From Kitasatospora sp. MAP12-44 (GTDB taxonomy: Bacteria > Actinomycetota > Actinomycetes > Streptomycetales > Streptomycetaceae), in assembly GCF_029892095.1 (NCBI RefSeq), contig NZ_JARZAE010000004.1:6200001-6264000 (forward strand): a stretch of 64,000 bases of DNA, written 5' to 3'. How positions within the stretch are numbered: position 1 is the first letter of the stretch; each line of letters begins with the position of its first letter. Below, piece after piece: positions 42,427 to 52,925 of the stretch. Under the pieces are notes generated by a model, which was not told where the DNA came from, did not search any database, and worked only from the letters and a program-made list of their open reading frames with translations. The position numbers were made by a program, and so were the translations under genes.

Positions 42427-43308
42427 TTATGACCTGGCGAGTGCGGCCTTGATGCTGTCGAGGACCAGATCGAGCGGCGCGTCGGTGCGGGCCACTGTGA
42501 TGAGCACCTCACCGCCCGGGGTGGCACTCAGTGCGCTCGCCGCTGACAGCTCCAGAGGCGACACGACCTCCCCGCTGGCACCGGGTGCCACGGTCGTGCC
42601 ACGCCGTCGCACACCCCTCGGCGTGGTGGCCCAGAAGGTGCCCCGGATGACGTCGAAGGAGTGGTCCAGCTGGGCCTCCACGTCCCCGCGCCCGCCGGCC
42701 CGCAGCCAGCGCCGCAGCACGTGGTTGTGGGCCGCGACGACCGCCGCCGCCGAGACCTCGGCGAGCATCGAGTCGTCGTCCCCGCCGCGCTGCCAGCTCG
42801 GCGGGATGTCCTCGGCCGCGTCGAAACGGCCGAGCAGATAGCGGGTGAAGAGCCGCTCGTAGCGGGCCACCACGGCGATCTCGCGCTCGCGCAGGGTGGG
42901 CACCTGACGGATCAGCTGGTAGCGCGCCACCGAGACGGCCGGAGTGGAGGCGTACATCCGCAGCACCTCCTTGATGCCGCGGCAGACCACGTCCAGCGGG
43001 TGCTCGTCGGGTGCCGAGCTGGCCAGCAGGTCGGCCACCCGCACCAGGGTGTCGTCGTGGTCCGGGAAGATCGCCTCCTCCTTGGACCGGAAGTAGCGGA
43101 AGAAGGTCCGCCGGGCCACCCCGGCGGCGGCGGCGATCTGATCGACCGTCGTCTCCTCGTACCCCTGGGTGGCGAACAGCTCCATCGCCGCGGTCGCCAG
43201 GTCCTGGCGCATCTGCTGGCGCTGCGCCGCGGCCCGGCGGCTGCCGGGGCCCGGTTCTGCGGCGGGTCGTGCGGCGTCCGGCCCGGCGGAAGACTGATCC
43301 CGATCCAT
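42427..43308 (-). CDS. TetR-family regulator, probable ccr-operon regulator
   Basis: A 293-residue protein. The N-terminal tail is Pro/Ala/Gln-rich; the TetR domain is at about residues 40-90 (AAMELFATQGYEETTVDQIAAAAGVARRTFFRYFRSKEE read in part), followed by a ligand domain and a C-terminal segment longer than usual. ATG 43308 is chosen as the last possible start before the tail. It is transcribed towards ccr, and TGGCAC-N3-GTGCCA palindromes occur both in the ccr promoter and in its own 3' coding part, so ccr control is likely. The ligand may be an acyl-CoA (inference). Confidence 0.88.
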   Translation of the reverse strand: MDRDQSSAGPDAARPAAEPGPGSRRAAAQRQQMRQDLATAAMELFATQGYEETTVDQIAAAAGVARRTFFRYFRSKEEAIFPDHDDTLVRVADLLASSAPDEHPLDVVCRGIKEVLRMYASTPAVSVARYQLIRQVPTLREREIAVVARYERLFTRYLLGRFDAAEDIPPSWQRGGDDDSMLAEVSAAAVVAAHNHVLRRWLRAGGRGDVEAQLDHSFDVIRGTFWATTPRGVRRRGTTVAPGASGEVVSPLELSAASALSATPGGEVLITVARTDAPLDLVLDSIKAALARS

Positions 43309-43487
43309 GCCCGGAACGCTACACGCCTGGGTGGCCCCGGTTGCCGCGCTTGTCGGCATCGTCCGCCGCACCGGCGTCCCCTGTGTGCTCACCGCGGGAC
43401 GCGGCCAGCGGGAGGAGACTGCCCCGGCCCCCCAGGCGGGCCGGGCGGTCGGCTCGGGCGACTGCGGCACTCTGGGCTCGCCCCCGA

Positions 43488-45263
43488 TCATCGGCGCGCG
43501 TGGTCGCGGAAGCCGCGGCCGGTCTTGCGGCCCAGGCAGCCGGCCGCGACGAGGTGTTCGAGCAGTGGCGCGGCCGACAGGCCCGGCTCGCGGAACTCCT
43601 GGTGCAGCACCCGCTCGATGGTCAGCGAGACGTCCAGGCCCACCACGTCCAGCAGCTCGAAGGGGCCCATCGGGTAGCCGCAGCCGAGCTTCATCGCGGT
43701 GTCGATGTCGTCCACCGTGGCGTAGTGCTCCTCCAGCATCCGCACCGCGTCGTTCAGATAGGGGAAGAGCAGCGCGTTCACGATGAAGCCCGCCCGGTCC
43801 CCGCACTCCACCGGGTGCTTGCGCACGGTGGCGCACAGCCCCAGCACGGTCGCGGTGACATCGGGCGCGGTCAGCACGGTGGAGACCACCTCGACCAGCT
43901 TCATCGCCGGCGCCGGGTTGAAGAAGTGCATGCCGATCACGTCCTGCGGCCGCGAGGTGGCGGTCGCGCAACTGATCACCGGCAGGCTGGAGGTGGTGGT
44001 GGCGAGCACCGCACCCGGCTTGCAGATCTTGTCCAGGCTCGCGAACAGCTCCCGCTTGACCGCCAGATCCTCGGCCACCGCCTCCAGCGCCAGGTCCACC
44101 CCGGCCAGGTCGGCCAGCTGCCCGGACGGCGTGACCAGGGCCAGCGCGGCGTCCCGCTGCTCGGCGGTCAGCCGGCCCTTGTCCACCGAGCGCTCCAGCG
44201 AGCGGGTCAGCTGGGCCTTGGCCCGGTCGGCCTTCTCCTGGCTGCGGGCGACCAGGGTCACCGGGAACCCCGCCTTGGCGAAGACCTCGGCGATCCCGGT
44301 GGCCATCGTCCCCGAGCCGCAGACCCCGACCGAGCCGACCTCGCGGCCGGCCACCCGGACCGCCTTCGCGGCGTCGGCCTCGGCGACCGTCCGGGAAGAG
44401 CCCGGTGCCTCGTAGGAGTAGAAGCCGCGGCCGGTCTTGCGGCCCAGCAGCCCGGCCGCGACCAGCTGGCCGAGGATCGGGGCGGGGGCGTGCAGCCGGT
44501 CCCTGGACTGCTCGTACATCGCCTCCAGGACGGTGCGCGCGGTGTCGATCCCGATCAGGTCGAGCAGGGCCAGCGGGCCCATCGGCAGGCCGCAGCCGAG
44601 CCGCATCGCCGCGTCGATGTCCTCGCGGGTGGCGTAGCGCGACTCGTACATCGCGGCGGCCTGGTTGAGGTAGGCGAAGAGCAGCCCGTTCACGATGAAG
44701 CCGGCCCGGTCGCCGGCGACCACCGGCTCCTTGCCCAGCTCGCGGGCGAAGGCGGCCGCCTCCTCGGCGACCTGGGCCGTCGTCAGGACGGTGCGGACCA
44801 CCTCGACCAGCTTCATCGCGTGCACCGGGTTGAAGAAGTGCAGGCCGAGCACCCGCTCGGGCCGGGCGGTCGCGGCGGCGATCCGGGTCACCGAGAGCGA
44901 GGTGGTGCCGGTGGCCAGCACGGTCTCCGGCGGGCAGATCCGGTCCAGCTCGGCGAAGATCTCGCGCTTGAGCTCCAGCTGCTCGGGGATCTCCTCGATC
45001 ACCAGGTCGGCGGCGGCCGCGGCCTCCAGCCGGTCGCCGACGGTGATCAGGGTGAGCAGGTCCGTGCGCTCCTGCGGGGTGAGCCGCTCGCGGTCGACGG
45101 CGTGCGCGGTGGTCTCCCGGATCCGGGCCAGCGCCCGGTCGGCGGCGGCGGCGTCCGCCTCGATGCCGAGCACTCGGCGGCCGCTGCGGGCGATGGCGAC
45201 GGCGATGCCGGCGCCCATGGTGCCGAGGCCGACCACGGCGACGGTGGGAAAGGGACGCTCCAT
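43488..45263 (-). CDS. Tandem-duplicated 3-hydroxyacyl-CoA dehydrogenase
   Basis: A 591-residue protein made of two complete 3-hydroxybutyryl-CoA dehydrogenase units: residues about 1-290 (VVGLGTMGAGIAVAIA; LGLHFFNPVHAMKLVEVV; DRAGFIVNGLLFAYLN) and about 310-591 (VGVCGSGTMATGIAEV; IGMHFFNPAPAMKLVEVV; DRAGFIVNALLFPYLN). Both keep the catalytic His and Glu-type regions, so both may be active. It oxidises or makes 3-hydroxybutyryl-CoA, one step from crotonyl-CoA, the substrate of Ccr. Its AGGAG ribosome site lies inside the palindrome CTGACT-CCT-AGTCAG (45268-45282). Confidence 0.9.
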   Translation of the reverse strand: MERPFPTVAVVGLGTMGAGIAVAIARSGRRVLGIEADAAAADRALARIRETTAHAVDRERLTPQERTDLLTLITVGDRLEAAAAADLVIEEIPEQLELKREIFAELDRICPPETVLATGTTSLSVTRIAAATARPERVLGLHFFNPVHAMKLVEVVRTVLTTAQVAEEAAAFARELGKEPVVAGDRAGFIVNGLLFAYLNQAAAMYESRYATREDIDAAMRLGCGLPMGPLALLDLIGIDTARTVLEAMYEQSRDRLHAPAPILGQLVAAGLLGRKTGRGFYSYEAPGSSRTVAEADAAKAVRVAGREVGSVGVCGSGTMATGIAEVFAKAGFPVTLVARSQEKADRAKAQLTRSLERSVDKGRLTAEQRDAALALVTPSGQLADLAGVDLALEAVAEDLAVKRELFASLDKICKPGAVLATTTSSLPVISCATATSRPQDVIGMHFFNPAPAMKLVEVVSTVLTAPDVTATVLGLCATVRKHPVECGDRAGFIVNALLFPYLNDAVRMLEEHYATVDDIDTAMKLGCGYPMGPFELLDVVGLDVSLTIERVLHQEFREPGLSAAPLLEHLVAAGCLGRKTGRGFRDHARR

Positions 45264-45267
45264 ATTC

Positions 45268-45325
45268 CTGACTCCTAGTCAGATGTCACCGCGGACGCGC
45301 TCCCGGCGCGGCGACGCGCCGGGAG
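45268..45325. promoter_or_regulatory. Palindrome over the ribosome site and GNRA-loop hairpin upstream of the dehydrogenase gene
   Basis: CTGACT-CCT-AGTCAG (45268-45282) is a perfect 6-3-6 inverted repeat that contains the AGGAG ribosome site of the leftward gene starting at 45263. Next to it CTCCCGGCGCG (45300-45310) and CGCGCCGGGAG (45315-45325) pair perfectly over 11 bp with a GCGA loop. The first may be an operator or a translational hairpin; the second is a strong leader hairpin. The remaining gap to 45694 holds a small palindrome GTAGC-GAA-GCTAC (45554-45566) and no ORF of note. Confidence 0.6.
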
Positions 45326-45694
45326 GAGGGGTTCGCGCCCACGGGCGGGAGGGGTGACGGGGGTGGCAGGCGTCCGCGAGGCCGGTCCGCTCCGGCCGTA
45401 CCGCGGCGTGCCCTGCTCGGGCTCTGCTGAAAAGGAGACGGTCCTGCGGCCTTGGTCGGCCCGGAACCGGGAAAGTGCGCACCGCACACCCTCATGGAGG
45501 ATGGCCCCCGCTGGTGCGGCTCCCGAAGCCCAGCGGTGGTGCGTGCGGTCACTGTAGCGAAGCTACCGGGGAGTAGGGAAGGGGTCGCGCGGCCCCTGTT
45601 GCGGCGGCGCGGTCGGCGGCGCCGGTCGGCGTCAGCACGGCGCCACCGCGACCACTCCTGCGGGGAGTTCCGCGCGGGGCGTGCGCCCGGCAGC

Positions 45695-47143
45695 ATGGAT
45701 CGTGTGAGTACCACCGTGGCTGAGCAGCAGCATCCCGTCGATCCCGGCCCGACCCCCGCCGAGGCCCGGATGGAGCGGGCGGTCCGGGCGCGAGCCGTCG
45801 CCGCCCGGCTCAGCGCCGAGGGGATCGACGGGGTCGCGCTGAGCTGGGTCGACAACGCCGGCCTCAGTCGGGTCAAGACCGTCCCGGTCCGGGGCCTGGA
45901 GCACGCCGCCGCCTGGGGCGTCGGCGCGGCGCCCTGCTTCGACGTCTTCCTGGTGGACGACTCGATCACCACCAGCCGCTGGATCGGCGGCCCGGCCGGC
46001 GACCTGCGGCTGATCCCGGATCTGGATCGGCTGGTGCGGCTCGCCGCGCAGCCCGGTTGGGCCTGGGCCCCCGCCGACCGCTACGCCCAGGACGGCACGG
46101 TGCACCCCGGCTGCCAGCGCTCCTTCGCCCGCCGGATGACCGGCGAGGCGCTGCGGCGGGGCCTGACCCTGCGGGCCGGCATCGAGATCGAGTGGGTGGT
46201 GGCACTGGCCGGCGCCCCGAGTGACCCGCCGGTCTTCCCCACCGATGGCCCGGCCTACGGGATGCACCGCCTCACCGACCTCTCCGACTACCTGCGCGAC
46301 CTGCTGCGCGCCCTCGCCGAGCAGGGCCTGACCGTCCTGCAGCTGCACCCTGAGTACGCGCCCGGCCAGTTCGAGGTCTCGGTCGCCGCCGAGGGCCCGG
46401 TCGGGGCCGCCGACACCACGGTGCTGGTCCGCCAGACCATCCGGGCGGTGTCCAACCGGTACGGCCTGCGGGCCTCCTTCGCCCCCGTGGTCGAGCCGGG
46501 CACGGTCGGCAACGGCGGCCATCTGCACCTCTCGCTCTGGCGCGGCGAGCGGAACCTCGCCCAGGGCGGCCCCGGCCGCTACGGGCTGACGGCCGAGGGC
46601 GAGGCCTTCCTGGCCGGCGCGCTGGCCGAGCTGCCCGCGCTGCTCGCCCTCGGCGCACCCTCCGTCGCCAGCTACCTGCGCCTGCAGCCGCAGCGCTGGG
46701 CGGGTGCGTACCAGTGCTGGGGGCTAGAGAACCGGGAGGCCGCCCTGCGGCTGATCCCCGGCCCGCCGGACGAGGGGCCGGGCGCCGCCAATGCCGAGCT
46801 CAAGTGCTTCGACGCCGCCGCCAATCCCTATCTGGTCGTCGGCGCGGTGATCGCCGCCGGCCTCGCGGGCCTGGCGGCCGGCCTGGCGCTGCCGCCCGAG
46901 GTGCCCGGTGATCCGGCCGATGCGGTCGGCGCGGCCACTGCGGTCGGCGTGGCCGGCGGGGTGCCGCGGCTGCCCAGCAGCCTGGAGGAGACGGCTGCCG
47001 CCTTCGAGGCCTCCACCGTGCTGCGCGAGGCGCTCGGCGCGCCGCTCTTCGAGGCCGTGCTCGCGGTCCGCCGAGGCGAGAGCGAGCTCTTCGCCGGCCG
47101 CTCCGCCGAGGAGGTGGCCGCCGCCACCCGCTGGCGCTACTGA
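45695..47143 (+). CDS. Glutamine synthetase-like ligase (GlnA-like, FluG C-terminal type)
   Basis: A 482-residue member of the type I glutamine synthetase superfamily. EIEWVV, QFEVSV, GNGGHLHLSLW and NREAALRLI correspond to the metal, ATP and glutamate regions, and ELKCFDAAANPYL to the C-terminal motif, with Lys where true synthetases have Arg. Such proteins in streptomycetes gamma-glutamylate amines rather than ammonia. The downstream amidohydrolase, 4 bp away, completes the two halves of fungal FluG. ATG 45695 or GTG 45704 may start it. Confidence 0.88.
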   Translation: MDRVSTTVAEQQHPVDPGPTPAEARMERAVRARAVAARLSAEGIDGVALSWVDNAGLSRVKTVPVRGLEHAAAWGVGAAPCFDVFLVDDSITTSRWIGGPAGDLRLIPDLDRLVRLAAQPGWAWAPADRYAQDGTVHPGCQRSFARRMTGEALRRGLTLRAGIEIEWVVALAGAPSDPPVFPTDGPAYGMHRLTDLSDYLRDLLRALAEQGLTVLQLHPEYAPGQFEVSVAAEGPVGAADTTVLVRQTIRAVSNRYGLRASFAPVVEPGTVGNGGHLHLSLWRGERNLAQGGPGRYGLTAEGEAFLAGALAELPALLALGAPSVASYLRLQPQRWAGAYQCWGLENREAALRLIPGPPDEGPGAANAELKCFDAAANPYLVVGAVIAAGLAGLAAGLALPPEVPGDPADAVGAATAVGVAGGVPRLPSSLEETAAAFEASTVLREALGAPLFEAVLAVRRGESELFAGRSAEEVAAATRWRY

Positions 47144-47147
47144 CCTC

Positions 47148-48269
47148 ATGCCCCCGCCCCTGCTCGACCAGCACTGCCACAGCCTGGTCGTCGCCGACCT
47201 CGACGAGGACGCCTTCGGCGCGCTGCTCACCGAGTCCGACCGGCCGCCGAGGCCGGGCGACGACCCGTTCGACAGCACGCTCGGGCTGGCCGTCCGGCGC
47301 TGGTGCCCGCCCGCCCTGGGCCTGCCCGCGCACGCCGACGGCGCCGACTACCTGGCCCGGCGGCGCGCGCTCGGCCCGCAGCAGGCGACCCGCCGACTGC
47401 TGGCCGCGGCCGGTCTCGACACCCTCCTTGTGGACACCGGGCTGACCCATGCGGCGGGTCAACCGCTGCTCTCGCTCCCGGAGTTGGCGGCCGTCAGCGG
47501 GGCCCGGGTGCGCGAGGTGGTGCGGCTGGAGAGCATCGCGCAGGCGCTGGCCGCCCGGGCACCCGCCGCCCGCGACTGGCCGGCCGCGCTGCGGGACGCG
47601 CTCTCGGCGGCCCTGGTGGACGCCGTCGCGGTGAAGTCGGTGCTGGCCTACCGCCACGGCCTGGACATCCCCGCCGAGCGGGTGGGCGAGGCCGAAGCCG
47701 TCCAGGCAGCGGCCGTCCAACTTGCCCACCCCACAGGTCCGTTGACGGACCCCGTCCTGCTGCGGCAGCTGCTGTGGACGGCCGTCGACCTCTGCGCCCG
47801 ACGCACTCCGCCGCTGCCGCTGCAACTCCACACTGGCTTCGGCGACCCCGACCTCACCCTGCACCGGGCCGACCCCTCGCTGCTCACCCCGTTCATCCGC
47901 GCGGTGGAGCCGACCGGCGTCCCCCTGGTGTTGCTGCACGGCTATCCCTACCACCGCCAAGTCGGCTGGCTGGCGCAGGCGTTCCCGCATGTCTACGCCG
48001 ATGTCGGCCTCACCGTCGGCTACACCGGCGCGCAGGCCGCGACCGTCCTCGGCGAGCTGCTGGAACTCGCCCCCTTCAGCAAGGTCCTGTTCTCCACCGA
48101 CGCCTACGGCCTGCCCGAGCTCTACCTGGTCGGCGCCGCCCAGTTCCGCCACAGCCTGGCCGCCCTCCTGGCCGGCTGGCAGGCCGACGACGCCTGCACC
48201 CGCAGCGACGCGGCCCACCTCACCCAGCTGATCTCCTCCACCAACACCCGTCGCCTGTACGGGCTTTAG
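47148..48269 (+). CDS. Amidohydrolase (FluG N-terminal type)
   Basis: A 373-residue TIM-barrel amidohydrolase: LDQHCHSLV near residue 5 (HxH), KSVLAYRHGLDI, LPLQLHTGFGDPDL, LLHGYPYHRQVGWLA and VLFSTDAYGLPELY (catalytic Asp). The same domain precedes the glutamine synthetase-like domain in FluG-type fusion proteins, and here the two are neighbouring genes in one operon (gap 4 bp). It may hydrolyse the gamma-glutamyl compound made by the partner or a related amide; the substrate is unknown. Confidence 0.88.
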   Translation: MPPPLLDQHCHSLVVADLDEDAFGALLTESDRPPRPGDDPFDSTLGLAVRRWCPPALGLPAHADGADYLARRRALGPQQATRRLLAAAGLDTLLVDTGLTHAAGQPLLSLPELAAVSGARVREVVRLESIAQALAARAPAARDWPAALRDALSAALVDAVAVKSVLAYRHGLDIPAERVGEAEAVQAAAVQLAHPTGPLTDPVLLRQLLWTAVDLCARRTPPLPLQLHTGFGDPDLTLHRADPSLLTPFIRAVEPTGVPLVLLHGYPYHRQVGWLAQAFPHVYADVGLTVGYTGAQAATVLGELLELAPFSKVLFSTDAYGLPELYLVGAAQFRHSLAALLAGWQADDACTRSDAAHLTQLISSTNTRRLYGL

Positions 48270-48286
48270 CAGCCGCGCGGCGCCGC

Positions 48287-49147
48287 TCAGTGCGGCCCGT
48301 GCAGATCCGGGACGTGCTGCAGCCAGGCCGGCCGGCCCGCCTGGGCCTTGGCGGCCCGGGCAGCCTCGGCCGCATGCAGCTGCTCCTCCGTCGCGAAGCC
48401 CTGCGGCAGCCACTGCGGCGAGAGCGCGGCCCGCGCCGCCAGGTGGCGCACGTACGCCTCGCGCAGCTCGTCCACCCCGGCGAAGCCGGGCTCGTCGGCG
48501 AGCCACTCGTCGGGGACCAGCGCCAGCACCTCGCGCAGCAGCTCCTCGGTCACCAGCGGCGCCAACGCGGCGTCCGCCGCGCTGACGTCGGGGTGGTAGC
48601 CGCCGAGCGCGTGGCCGCTGAGGTCGTACGCCTTGGCCACCGCCTCCGCTGCGCCGGACCAGCGGTGGTGGAAGACCAGCGCGGCACCGTTGTCGATCAG
48701 CCACAGGCGGTGGTGCCAGACCATCAGGTTGGGGTTGTGCCGGGTGCGGTCCACGTTGGCCGTCAGCGCGTCGAGCCAGACCACCCGGCCGGCCTCCAGC
48801 GGGTCCACCTCGACCAGCGCCGGCCGGAAGTCCCGTGCCCCGGGCAGGTAGTCCATGCCCAGGTTCACCCCGGCGCTGGCCCGCAGCAGGTCCTGGATCT
48901 CGGCGTCCTCCTCGTGCGCGGCCACCGCCGGATCGAAGTCGACCAGCACCAGCTCGGGCACCCGCAGCCCCAGCCGCCGCGCCAGTTCGCCCACGATCAC
49001 CTCGGCGACCAGCGCCTTGCGCCCCTGCGCCGCGCCGGTGAACTTGACCACATAGGTGCCCAGGTCGTCGGTCTCGACGATCCCGGGCACCGAGCCGCCC
49101 GCCCGCAGCGGGTCCAGATAGTGCAGAGCCTTCACCTGTTTCAGCAC
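48287..49147 (-). CDS. HipA-like kinase family protein
   Basis: A 286-residue protein with HipA-type kinase motifs: VVKFTGAAQGRKALVAEVIVG (ATP), VWLDALTANVDRTRHNPNLMVW (catalytic loop with NxDRTxxNxN) and LWLIDNGAALVFHH (metal-binding DNG). No HipB-like antitoxin or XRE gene is next to it, so a toxin-antitoxin role is not supported; such stand-alone proteins are common in actinobacteria. GTG 49147 is chosen because the upstream frame lacks protein-like sequence. It is convergent with the amidohydrolase. Confidence 0.8.
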   Translation of the reverse strand: MLKQVKALHYLDPLRAGGSVPGIVETDDLGTYVVKFTGAAQGRKALVAEVIVGELARRLGLRVPELVLVDFDPAVAAHEEDAEIQDLLRASAGVNLGMDYLPGARDFRPALVEVDPLEAGRVVWLDALTANVDRTRHNPNLMVWHHRLWLIDNGAALVFHHRWSGAAEAVAKAYDLSGHALGGYHPDVSAADAALAPLVTEELLREVLALVPDEWLADEPGFAGVDELREAYVRHLAARAALSPQWLPQGFATEEQLHAAEAARAAKAQAGRPAWLQHVPDLHGPH

Positions 49148-49254
49148 ACCGGCCAGCCTAAACCTGCCACTGATGGTGTGGTTGGCTTGCTCCCGCCCGC
49201 GGTCAGTGACCACACACCGCATACACACCCCCTATTTCCAGGAGACGAGCAGCC

Positions 49255-49695
49255 ATGGCCCAGGTCTACGCCAGCACCGAGCGGACCTACCCCGCAGCCC
49301 CCGAGCAGGTGTACGACGCCCTCGCCGACTACCGCACGGTCCGCCCGAAGCTGCTGCCCGCGCAGTACAGCGAGTACGAGGTCCGCGTCGGCGGCATGGG
49401 CGCCGGGACCCAGGTGCACTGGAAGCTGCAGGCCACCGAGAAGCGGGTCCGCGACTGCCTGTTCACCGTCAGCGCGCCGAGCGCCGGCAAGCTGGTGGAG
49501 ACCGACGCCAACTCCTCGATGGTGATCACCTGGACGGTCAGTCAGGCCGGTGCCGGGCAGACCAAGGTGCAGATCGAGACCACCTGGCAGGGCGCCGGCG
49601 GCATCGGCGGCTTCTTCGAGCGCACCTTCGCCCCCAAGGGCCTCAACCGCATCCACGACGAGATCCTCGCCCGGCTGGCCGACAACCTCGGCTGA
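49255..49695 (+). CDS. SRPBCC (START/polyketide cyclase-like) family protein
   Basis: A 146-residue protein with the helix-grip fold pattern: AAPEQVYDALADYRTVRPKLL at the start, a beta sheet in the middle (VRVGGMGAGTQVHWKLQ) and a long C-terminal helix (LNRIHDEILARLADNL). It probably binds a hydrophobic ligand. CAGGAGACGAGC upstream of ATG 49255 serves as ribosome site. Single gene, divergent from the HipA-like gene. The function is unknown. Confidence 0.87.
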   Translation: MAQVYASTERTYPAAPEQVYDALADYRTVRPKLLPAQYSEYEVRVGGMGAGTQVHWKLQATEKRVRDCLFTVSAPSAGKLVETDANSSMVITWTVSQAGAGQTKVQIETTWQGAGGIGGFFERTFAPKGLNRIHDEILARLADNLG

Positions 49696-49819
49696 CACCA
49701 CGCACACGGACACACGGACCCGGACACCCGTACGATCCGCCAGCCGTACGGGTGGACCCCGTCCCCGGGCGAGTGACGGAGCGTGAGCGGCCGGCGTGGC
49801 CCGCCCTAGGCTCGCGGCC

Positions 49820-50980
49820 GTGCATCTGACGATCCTTCATATCTCCCAGCCCGTCGACGGCGGCGTCGCCCGGGTGGTCACCGACCTCGTCCGGGGCCAA
49901 CGCGGCGCCGGACACCGGGTGCTGGTGGCCTGCCCGCCCGGTGGCCGGCTCGGCCCCGAGGCAGCCGCGGCCGGCGCCGAGCTGCTGGACTGGCCGGCCG
50001 GCCGCTCGCCGGGCCGTTCCGTCCCCGCCGAGGTCCACCGACTGCGCCGGCTGGTGCGGTCGGCCGACCCGGACCTCGTGCACCTGCACAGCGCCAAGGC
50101 CGGTCTGGCCGGCCGGCTGGCGGTGCGCGGGCGGCTGCCCACCGTCTTCCAGCCGCACGCCTGGTCCTTCGCCGCCGCCACCGGCGCGCTGGCCACGGCC
50201 AGTTGCCGCTGGGAGCGGTACGCGACCCGCTGGACGGCGGCGATGCTCTGCGTGAGCGAGCAGGAGCGGCTGGACGGCGAGGCGGCCGGGCTCGACGCCC
50301 CCTGGAGGGTCGTCCCCAACGGTGTGGACCTGCGCCACTACACGCCCGCCGAGCGCCGGGCCGCCCGGCTCTCGCTCGGCCTGGACCTCTCCGAGCCGCT
50401 GGCGGTCTGCGTCGGCCGGCTCTGCCGCCAGAAGGGCCAGGACGTGCTGCTCGCCGCCTGGCCCGCGGTGCTGCGCCGGGTGCCCACCGCCCGCCTCGCG
50501 CTGGTCGGCGGCGGCCCGGACGCGCAGGAACTGGCCGCCCAGGCCCGGGCGTTGCCCGAGCCCTACCGGGTGCGGCTGACCGGTGACGTGGCCGATCCGC
50601 GCCCGTGGATGGCGGCGGCGGATCTGGTGGTGCTGCCCTCGCGCTGGGAGGGGATGGCGCTGGCGCCGCTGGAGGCGATGGCGATGGCCCGGCCGGTGCT
50701 GCTGACCGATGTGCCCGGCGCGCGCGAGCAGCTGCCCCGGGCGCACCGCGCCGACGGCCTGATCCCGCCCGAGGACCCGGCGGCGCTGACGAACGCGCTG
50801 GCCGAGGCGCTGGCGGACCCGCTGGAATGCGAGCGCCGCGGCGCGGAGGCGCGCGCCTGGGTGGTGGAGCACCACGATGTGCGCTCGGTGGTCGCGCGGG
50901 TGTCCGAACTGTATCGGGATCTGTACCACGAGTTGATCATCGACGGGCGCAGGACTCCCCGTGTCCCCGCGGGGATCTGA
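49820..50980 (+). CDS. Glycosyltransferase family 4 (exopolysaccharide cluster)
   Basis: A 386-residue GT-B transferase. The N-terminal motif is ILHISQPVDGGVARVV, the C-terminal half has VVPNGVDLRHYTP, VCVGRLCRQKG (nucleotide-sugar side) and the EX7E signature SRWEGMALAPLEAMAMARPV. It transfers a sugar, probably onto the lipid-linked repeat unit. GTG 49820 is chosen because the -10-like TAGGCT at 49807-49812 lies seven bases before it (leaderless). A 430-bp AT-richer gap separates it from the main operon starting at 51411. Confidence 0.9.
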   Translation: MHLTILHISQPVDGGVARVVTDLVRGQRGAGHRVLVACPPGGRLGPEAAAAGAELLDWPAGRSPGRSVPAEVHRLRRLVRSADPDLVHLHSAKAGLAGRLAVRGRLPTVFQPHAWSFAAATGALATASCRWERYATRWTAAMLCVSEQERLDGEAAGLDAPWRVVPNGVDLRHYTPAERRAARLSLGLDLSEPLAVCVGRLCRQKGQDVLLAAWPAVLRRVPTARLALVGGGPDAQELAAQARALPEPYRVRLTGDVADPRPWMAAADLVVLPSRWEGMALAPLEAMAMARPVLLTDVPGAREQLPRAHRADGLIPPEDPAALTNALAEALADPLECERRGAEARAWVVEHHDVRSVVARVSELYRDLYHELIIDGRRTPRVPAGI

Positions 50981-51410
50981 TCGTTTCTCAGGCAGTGAAT
51001 GCCTGCCAGGGGAATCCCTGTAGCGACAATCCCTGTCACGGGAATGTTCCACCTGTGTCGAATGGCCATTCGCATCGACTGCATCGGCTTACTCCGATCG
51101 CCCCCCACCGGGCCGCGATCGTGCGTGGGCTGGCATCGACCAAATCGGAAATTCCTATTAATGGGCGGGTGGAATGAAATGGCAAGTCAACTTCCGGAAT
51201 TTTAGCCAGCGTTCGGTAATGTCTGATATTGCCTGCTTCATTCGTATTGTGCGAGATCCTCGACCAAGTCCTTGCGCGAATGCGATCGAGAGCCGCCCGC
51301 GCGGTAGCAGGTGCTACCCGGACCGCACCCACGCACCGGTACCGCGGTGCCGGGCCACCGGAGCCGAGAACCCGCCGCCAGGGGCACACAGCAGGGGAGT
51401 TCGTGCGCTG
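50981..51410. promoter_or_regulatory. AT-richer control region upstream of the exopolysaccharide operon
   Basis: 430 bp without a gene, clearly less GC-rich than the flanks. Near its left end CAGGG-GAAT-CCCTG (51007-51020) is an inverted repeat, and the motif AATCCCTG occurs again with ATCCCTG-TCA-CGGGAAT just beyond (51028-51045), so two similar sites lie side by side. A promoter for the operon at 51411 is expected here, but no single -35/-10 pair stands out. Confidence 0.5.
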
Positions 51411-52919
<1,509 letters not shown>

Positions 52920-52925
52920 CACCCG

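Noticed and set aside
48287..49147. HipA-like gene as part of a toxin-antitoxin pair
   Set aside because: No small HTH antitoxin gene is adjacent on either side; the neighbours are an amidohydrolase and an SRPBCC gene.
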